The position numbers were made by a program, and so were the translations under genes. Shown here piece by piece: positions 57,431 through 64,000 of a stretch of DNA of 64,000 nt. The DNA is taken from assembly GCA_008360955.1 (NCBI GenBank), contig LUCM01000715.1, positions 37,356-101,355 on the forward strand, read 5' to 3'. The notes below the pieces were generated by a model, which saw only the letters and a list, made by a program, of their open reading frames with translations, made no database searches and had not been told where the DNA came from. Position 1 is the stretch's first letter, and each line of letters begins with the position of its first letter. This stretch comes from Fasciolopsis buskii. Lineage: Eukaryota > Platyhelminthes > Trematoda > Plagiorchiida > Fasciolidae.

Positions 57431-59067
57431 ATGGAAAACTTTTACCACTTTGACTCGCTGGCAGGTGAGTGGGCTTCGCGAATTCAGTGTATGGAAGAAT
57501 TGTGATCTCTAAATCCAGTTGTGTTCTCTGCGTCGTTCGGCCTTTTGATTCACATTACATTCCAGATATGGGCGTATCCAAATACAGCCTGTTAAGCCAT
57601 TGGGTTGTTACTGATAAGCTGATTGATAGTAGTTCGATATACATGATTAAGTCACAGCAAAACATCAATAAACTAGTCATTTATTAGTGTATAAAGTGGA
57701 GGAACATCCTCACACCATTGCTTTCGGATCTGTGGATAGTAGTAATAATGAAGGTGTTATTCTTCTAAAAATGGTTCTCATCATCCTTGTGGAGAAGCCG
57801 ATAATTCCTCTTAAATAACATTTGATAACCCATGCCTGGTCATAAAGACAACAGATATCTCGCCAGAAATGGTAATTTGCTTTCCGACGTACAAATCTAT
57901 AGCACAACAATCCCAAAGTTGTTGGATTCGGCTACCCATGACCTTGAATTTGCATTTTGACAATAAGGGGCCTGTTTGGTTGGACTGAGAGCCAAGCTTA
58001 GTTTTGCGGCCTGAGTCTTTTCATTTCTAAATATAAGCAGGAAGTAAAAGTCTCGTGGTTTGCGGTTACACGCCTGCGAAATTAGTGGAGATCCTTAATC
58101 TTCCGCATATATGGTCCAAGATATTTTTTCATACTCGTTCGATCGACAAAGACTTGGAGTGGGCACAAATTCTCGGCTGTTGCGACATCAATGCCCTCAC
58201 CAATCCTATTCAGCGTGATCTTCTTGACCAAGATAAAAACATTCCGCAACATATTTACAACTTTTTCGAGGTACACAGCTCACCGCGTGCGATCTAAAAG
58301 CCAAGCTTAGCTATTAGAACCTTGGGAACACTAATAATATGAGCTAAAACAAACACAGACTTTCAAACTTTCACGAAAGTAATTACACAGGGTACATTTA
58401 CCTGACAAGCGGTAACAATCGCGAAACTGATCGTTTGCTTCCGGCACAATTTTGTTCACCCATCCGTATGCGAACCATACTACTGAAAAGGAAAAGTAAT
58501 TGAACACTTTGCTGAATGTGGGCCTTACTCGAAACCAAACGTGATACGACCGAGGAAAGTAGATGAATGATCTCCCTGTTAAAAACAATGGCGAAGTATC
58601 CACGTTGAAGCATGAAAATTTTCACCGGAGCCAAGGGAAGAGCCTATGGCTGCACAAAATTAATTAGTAAGATAACGGAATGAAGTCTACGAGCCTTAGC
58701 TTTCCAAAGCTAGTCAGACGGTGGTTCAGCCCTTAATCCATTTGGATGGGGTCATTTAGCTTGCAAGGTTTAGTGAACACCTTCCGCTCACGTTTCGGTT
58801 AGTTGGACATAAAGAGGTTAGTACGGCACAAATGATTAGGTTGTAATTAGGATTTAGTTAAATTTCGCACTGAATGAATGGATACTCAACCTGCTGGAGA
58901 GCGCTGGGCATTTAGTTTCTCCCTGGCACCTTGATAAGATTGTCCCCGAGCTAAAAAAATTGTGGATAGGATTTTTTCAGCCGAGGAAGTTATGGAACAC
59001 GACCATTTCTAAACTCTTCGAGAACACATCGGGACCCAAAAGTCCCCGTTTGTCCAAGCTGCCCTAG
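57431..59067 (+). CDS. Three-exon gene candidate, 116 residues, unrecognised
   Basis: Exon 1, 57431-57464: ATG, 11 codons (MENFYHFDSLA) and one spare base, ending at a consensus donor CAG|GTGAGT. Exon 2, 58041-58270, follows aaatataagcag. It starts with two bases that complete a Gly codon, gives 76 codons (SKSLVVCGYTPAKLVEIL, FFHTRSIDKDLEWAQILG, NIPQHIYNFFE) and ends at GAG|GTACAC. Exon 3, 58981-59067, follows ggattttttcag, is in phase 0 and encodes PRKLWNTTISKLFENTSG and PKSPRLSKLP before TAG. An AATAAA lies 94 bases after the stop. All junction phases agree. There is no signal peptide or membrane span, so the product is probably cytosolic; the tail is basic. An alternative last exon at 59554 is also in phase 0. 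Family unknown. Confidence 0.5.
58402..58482 (-). CDS. Internal exon candidate on opposite strand
   Basis: On the minus strand an 81-base segment follows a near-ideal acceptor (attacttttccttttcag) and ends at TCAG|GTAAAT. It reads as two bases, 26 codons (VWFAYGWVNKIVPEANDQ, FRDCYRLS) and one base. The other frames hold less protein-like text. It lies within intron 2 of the plus-strand gene. No partner exon was identified; the family is unrecognised. Confidence 0.33.
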
Positions 59068-59160
59068 GTCACGGAAGTTGTAATTGTCACTTCTTGTCAC
59101 TCGTAAAGTGAAACTGGAAGATAGTCTTTTTCTGAAGTTTCGTTCAATACCCTACGCATA

Positions 59161-59166
59161 AATAAA
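59161..59166 (+). terminator. Poly(A) signal AATAAA
   Basis: Canonical AATAAA 94 bases beyond the TAG of the 57431-59067 gene candidate, a normal distance for 3'-end formation. Confidence 0.5.
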
Positions 59167-59553
59167 GCTAATTTCTCCAAATAACACCGAGGTCATGGAA
59201 CTTACAAAACGTACGAGAAAGGTCACAGTGAACAGTTTCGTTCCCTGTAGCTCTTAGCTTTTGTTGTCCAAATCCTCATTTTATTTGGTACCATAGTCAT
59301 TATTGTAACGCCAGAAAATGGGTGATTGATGCACGACGGACTGGTCGGACTGATACTTTAACGGTTAAAAGTGAGGCATCAATTGAGTTACATTCGATAG
59401 TTTCGAGACCAGAAAGCTGCAGTTAAATAATCTTGTTCCACAAATGGACATATTCATGTCATAGCATAACAGTTATCAGCTTAAGTTTAATATCCAAACC
59501 CCATTATAAACAAATAACGTTTGTTCTCCAACTAAGGCTTTTGTTTATTCAGA

Positions 59554-59617
59554 TGAAGAAAATTCTGCAAGTGAGAAAACATCCAGTGCAAAACGTGTGG
59601 AAGTTATTCACGTATGA
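59554..59617 (+). CDS. Terminal exon candidate
   Basis: It follows ggcttttgtttattcag. Read after one borrowed base it encodes EENSASEKTSSAKRVEVIHV and stops, a charged tail with a hydrophobic C-terminal residue. In phase 0 it instead reads MKKILQVRKHPVQNVWKL and runs to 59633, which would splice in frame to exon 2 of the upstream gene. Either could be an alternative end of that gene. Confidence 0.25.
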
Positions 59618-59633
59618 ACCGTATTCCTCCTGA

Positions 59634-62600
59634 GGACATTACCACCTGAATTTCCTTACAGAATTACTTTTCTATTCACTATGTCAAAGAAACACCATTC
59701 TAAGGTTTAAAAGATCATAAACAGTTTCATTCGTACTGGAAATATATCATTTACTGAAAGGTGTTCCCAATTTCCCAAATTCGTTTCAACGTCTGTCGAT
59801 TTGGTAATGACTAACTCGTTTCTTAGCCGACCACACATCTGCTTAGTAGCCGTCTATCGCGAAAATACGTTCACAACAATCTTGTGTGCACATAATTTGT
59901 ATTCCTTATTCTCAAATTAGAACCGATTTTTGAAGCGCTTAATCTCCGGCTAATTCATATCCCTTTTTCTCTAGAATTCTGCGAAGTCAGTAATAGTGGC
60001 TTCACACACACACACACACATACACAACACCACAAGTTTGCTCTGTTATCAGTCAGGATCTTTGTGGTTCACCAGCTGAACGGGAAGGATCTTCACAGTA
60101 GGAGCAGTTTTGTGCAAATCCGGACATTGGTCTTCATTCTCTTCGGTTCAGAGTACGACCTAAAGCTCTTCACGGTTTCCTCAAGTCATAGCGCCCTTAT
60201 AATGTTACCTCATTTATAATGTGAACTGATTTGCCAAGACAGTTCCCATCCCATATAAATGCAAGTGATATCTTTCGAAATGAAAACCATTCAATAACTT
60301 GGGGTTAATCGACAAACTGCAAATTCACTGAGCGCGATATTTCCCTTCAGCGGAACTCCGACAGAAGGTGTCCGCCTAAATATGAGATAGTGAAAGCTCA
60401 AGAATGAATGACAAGCTACTAATTGAAGAAGTTACACAATTTGGTAGACTCTGGTGCATATACTGAACGAGCATTTAAACCGGATGAAGTAAATTCGTGA
60501 AAGGGCGACTGGCGTTTGATGGTCTGGGGAATCTGTGACATTGGTGACCCATACCACAAATCGAGAGCATGCTGCAACAGTTGAATAGAGTTTCGGTACG
60601 CCGCTGAAACATGCCATTTAGGAATGAGAGATGGGCGGTGACTAGGGACTCTTGATCACAGGTGTCTTCGAACGTGATGATAGAATTTTATTCGTAAAGC
60701 ACGGCTAGACGTGGAGTTTAGGATTACATAGATCGATCGGAAAACGGAGGCTAAACTGGAATGAGTTAAAATGGTTGAGTCATGAATCACACAGGCCCGT
60801 CAAAAGACTCACTCGTTGTATGATGTTCTTCGAGATAGGTAGTGGTTGGAAGGTGGATAGATACTACCCGTCGGTGACATAGTGAAAAGGTATGAAAACC
60901 CTCAACAATGGCTTGTCTTCAGTAAAACGAATCAGATAACCAAGTTGGGGGTACAAGATTCTTTCACGCAATGTTTAGAAATATTAGGTAATACTGATAA
61001 ATGCTATATTCGCCAGCTTACATTCCAAATGTCTTCGCATCCAGATAATTCCTACTTAGAGCCTTAACTCTTTTATATTCGATTCTTCGTTTACTGAAAC
61101 TAGAACATTACAAATGAAATGATTTGCTGCAGCCGGAACGCTGTATATAAACTTTCTTTGGCCCCGTATTTGAACTGTTGTGCCAAATAAGTATGAACAT
61201 TCCGTAAGAGTAATCGTGATGTCATTCAAGCTATGGATAACTTGGCTGCATTCTATGGGGTTTTTTGCACATCTAGTTTTTAATCAATTATTATTAGGTC
61301 TTATAAGCGTCTTTAGCATATGCTCATATGTATTATCCTAACCTGAAACGGAATAATGGAACACCGGATCCACGAGATCTGGCGGAGCACAGTAAAGGAA
61401 CGAGTAGCTAACCGTTTTTGTACTTAACCTATCCCGGTATCCCCATGAGATGTGCAATGCAATAATAAAAATTCAAAAGGTTTGGCTCTAGGATTAAGCT
61501 GGATACGTCAGAGAAATGCGATGATGAGCACGGTTTACAAAATCAATGATGGCGGTTGAACTCAGCGTAGGACAAAGCTCGTCAAACTAAGAGATAGAAT
61601 CAGACTACTCATAAGTGGTTTAAACAAATGATCAAAAATAACTGATTATTTTTGTTTCGGTGGACAGAAGTGAATTATTTCAATCCCGCTGCCAGCATGA
61701 TCGAAAAACTTCTGAACTAATATAAAGTCCCAGCAAAAGTGCTTGCCTTCTAAGGGTTTTTGCACGACTCTGGTAATTTTCAAGGGGATTCTAAGTCATT
61801 TGGCTGAAAGCTTATTATTTCTACACGCACATCTGACGAAAGACTTGGTGCCATCCGAAACATGAAAATAAAAAATGCTGGAGGAAGAGAAAGAGACATT
61901 TGTACGGGACTCATCAAGTGGTCCAGATCCTCCAGAATCCTATTCCTATTTACCGACCACCCATAAATTCCACTGTTCTCCGGGACCGGTGATCCGAAAA
62001 TTCGATTTACACCCCTTTATTCATTCACTATGACTTAATGAAAGACAAGTGTTTATGAACATACTGAATGACACACTACACAAACATATCGTAGTGCCGC
62101 CAACGAAATTTCGCATCATTTTATGGGGAAACCGTTGTCAGGCGAAAAAAATAACCACATTCTAGACAATGCCGCTGCTTATCTACAGCCATTTATTTCG
62201 TGAATATGTTCCATCTTATTCGCGGATAAATACTAAAATGGCGATCGTTCGCCTTTAGGCAACCCGCGGAATCTCCGGATAACAGACAGATTTGTGTGTC
62301 GCGTGTAGCGAAGACTTGAAACTGGAACTCCACTAACATTATTCGCGCCCAAAAGGTCAGTGGTGGCAGCAGCTGGACATCTTGATCTTTATGCGTGCTG
62401 TACAAGCTACGAACAGCGACGAACGCCAGTGAAGTCACTGCTGTTCTGACAGAACTTATGTTCCCGAGGCCGGTACTTGAAAAGTTAAAGATGGCCTGGA
62501 AAATTTGAAAGTGATGTTCCTACGTAAGACATGAACAGCAACCAACTCTGGTGTAAAGCGTTGAACCAATAAACCGTTGCTTCATTTTACTGTTGAAACT

Positions 62601-63204
62601 TACTGAATAAAACGACAAACGGCATAACACCTTCGACGAGCATATGCATACTAATGATATGTAGAGACACTAGAAGTCAAAACGTAATGGAATTTAACCT
62701 GAACTGCATGGGAAGCAAGAGTATTAATGCGCACCGGAAGATTACTTTTATTTGTTAATACTCCAGGAGTTCACATTAGATCCTTCGGATTCCTATATTC
62801 CGCGTGGGGTGGAGATAAGAAAAGGCCACCAAAATGGGCGGCTAATCATGAATAGAGTGAAACTTCGTTTACTCCACAATTGGCCTGTGGAAAGCAGTGG
62901 AGGCATGATGCCGCCATAGGATTTTGACTGGAGAAGGCTCTCTCCAAAAATAGCACACTTCCTCAGAGGTTGTGATATGGCCAGCGTAGCCGGCGAATAA
63001 ATGGGATCATTCTTTTTTGTTCCTTCTGGAGAAACTGCACTGGACCAGGTGCACAAACCGAATTTCTCAATTATCCTCATCCCCGAAACTTGCAGTGAGC
63101 ACTGAAATGATCAAAAGGTATGTGAAGCGGAACGTCGGTTGTCGTTGTCCAACAATTAGTCAACGACGATTTTCGCTCTCCTTTCTTGTAGAATCACGTC
63201 TTTC
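59634..63204. other. No gene recognised
   Basis: Only short frames (60617-60432, 62438-62193 and 63080-62793 on -, 60882-61067 and 63017-63229 on +), without domains. A (CA)n run lies at 60003-60020. CTGACGA followed by GAAAC occurs at 61833-61861, but its stem II does not pair. Confidence 0.4.
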
Positions 63205-63460
63205 GATTGGAGCTGGTCAAGTAGGTTAAGCGCCCGTCACCAAAAGGATCAGAGGTTCGAATCTCAGATCCGCCGGTCACTTCGATGATAGAAGGCAACC
63301 TGCTTCCGCCCGGCTCGTTACCACACCTGACCTAATGTTAAATTATGCTACCACATTTCAGGAGGAAGGTTGCCGGCTCCTCCCAGTGTGGTAGCTTTAG
63401 CGGCTATGGGACATGCCCCTTCCACTGCACTTTTACTTCAAGCATGCCATAATTCCCCTT
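63205..63460 (+). mobile_element. tRNA-derived SINE, family A, well-kept copy
   Basis: A box region gctggtcaagtaggttaagc, B box gaggttcgaatctcag, then atccgccggtcacttcgatg, cacctgacctaatgtta and agcggctatgggacatgccc. The tail is ttccactgcacttttacttc followed by aagcatgccataa. This copy has the clearest tRNA-like head. Confidence 0.8.
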
Positions 63461-64000
63461 GTTCTACCTAGGCGGCTAGTTAGTGCGAACTTCACAGAGC
63501 AGCCTCGCATTACGATGGACGATCGATGACTTCAAGCAACAGCCTGGAGGAGTCAACACCTGCAGTGAATCCCACAAAGTGTTATTTTTACTCCTATTTT
63601 CGAATTGTTTTCATCTTGGGTTTGATGGCACGAAATGAGTATATATATATATATATATATATTGAATTCCAAAAGCAACCATCCAACCTGCCACCTAAAG
63701 AGCTGTGTGCGTATCCTGTTCCATCCAGCCGACACACACTGCAGTACACAGCACCTACGGGAACAAGAGCAATCTAGGTTGTTCACGTTATTTGCGACTA
63801 ATGGATATCCAAAGTCTTTCATCAACGCTCGTATTCGCAGAAAGCAGAAGGCAAACACAAAGAGGACCAGATCGATCGTGGTACTTCCATACATACGGGG
63901 AGTATCCGAAGCGGTCGAACGCATCCTACGTCCACTAGATATCACAATCGCCCACAAACCGACCGGCACCGAGATCTGTTCTATTCAACGGAAAAGATCG
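63461..64000. other. No gene recognised
   Basis: Overlapping frames on both strands (63526-63777 and 63705-63938 on +, 63969-63553 on -) are spanned by a (TA)n tract and show no domain. Confidence 0.4.
63639..63662 (+). repeat. (TA)n microsatellite
   Basis: Twelve ta units. Confidence 0.9.

Noticed and set aside
61833..61865. ctgacga ... gaaacatg as a Penelope-type hammerhead
   Set aside because: Core words fit but the intervening 17 bases do not form stem II, and the ACGT palindrome is missing.
63526..63969. 138-codon minus frame and overlapping plus frames
   Set aside because: They read through a (TA)n tract (YIYIYIYIL) and show no protein-like conservation.
1..64000. CRISPR arrays, bacterial operons, rRNA genes, LTR retrotransposons, telomeric or satellite arrays
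   Set aside because: No direct-repeat arrays with spacers, no rRNA words, no gag/integrase motifs, no long tandem arrays beyond microsatellites.

Overview
The window reads as repeat-rich flatworm nuclear DNA, most likely from a digenean trematode. The signs are eroded RTE-type and CR1/Jockey-type non-LTR retrotransposons, a Penelope-like GIY-YIG fragment, several tRNA-derived SINE families, many (TA)n, (GT)n and (CA)n microsatellites, and short exons with GT-AG borders in long introns. There are no operons, Shine-Dalgarno sites, rRNA genes or CRISPR arrays. The species call is inference. Almost every long open frame is a retroelement relic or a shadow of one.

Layout. 0-1.4 kb: an RTE-like endonuclease relic on + facing a 3' LINE remnant on -. 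1.4-9 kb: unique AT-rich DNA with one intronless four-helix membrane protein gene (5840-6280, -). 9.2-10.5 kb: a chain of phase-compatible exons ending in a transmembrane segment (+). 11.4-19.5 kb: a cluster of four LINE relics, all on the minus strand; three are RTE-like and one is CR1/Jockey-like. 21.5-35 kb: SINEs, Penelope-type terminal fragments and, at 25.5 kb, a foldback element carrying a hammerhead-ribozyme-like motif. 36-45 kb: more SINEs, a GIY-YIG Penelope fragment bracketed by inverted repeats (41.27-42.02 kb), an inverted SINE pair (42.3-42.8 kb) and a SINE interrupted by reverse transcriptase sequence (43 kb). 49 kb: a second CR1/Jockey-like C-terminus. 57.4-59.2 kb: a three-exon gene candidate with a poly(A) signal. 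It lies beside a second copy of the hammerhead foldback unit, and a minus-strand exon sits inside its second intron. The rest is unique or unrecognised DNA.

The retroelements are dead: catalytic residues are mutated and the frames are broken. The points most worth follow-up are the hammerhead-bearing foldback family, the inverted-repeat-flanked Penelope fragment and the small spliced genes. Exon calls rest on splice signals and reading phase alone; no homology search was possible.
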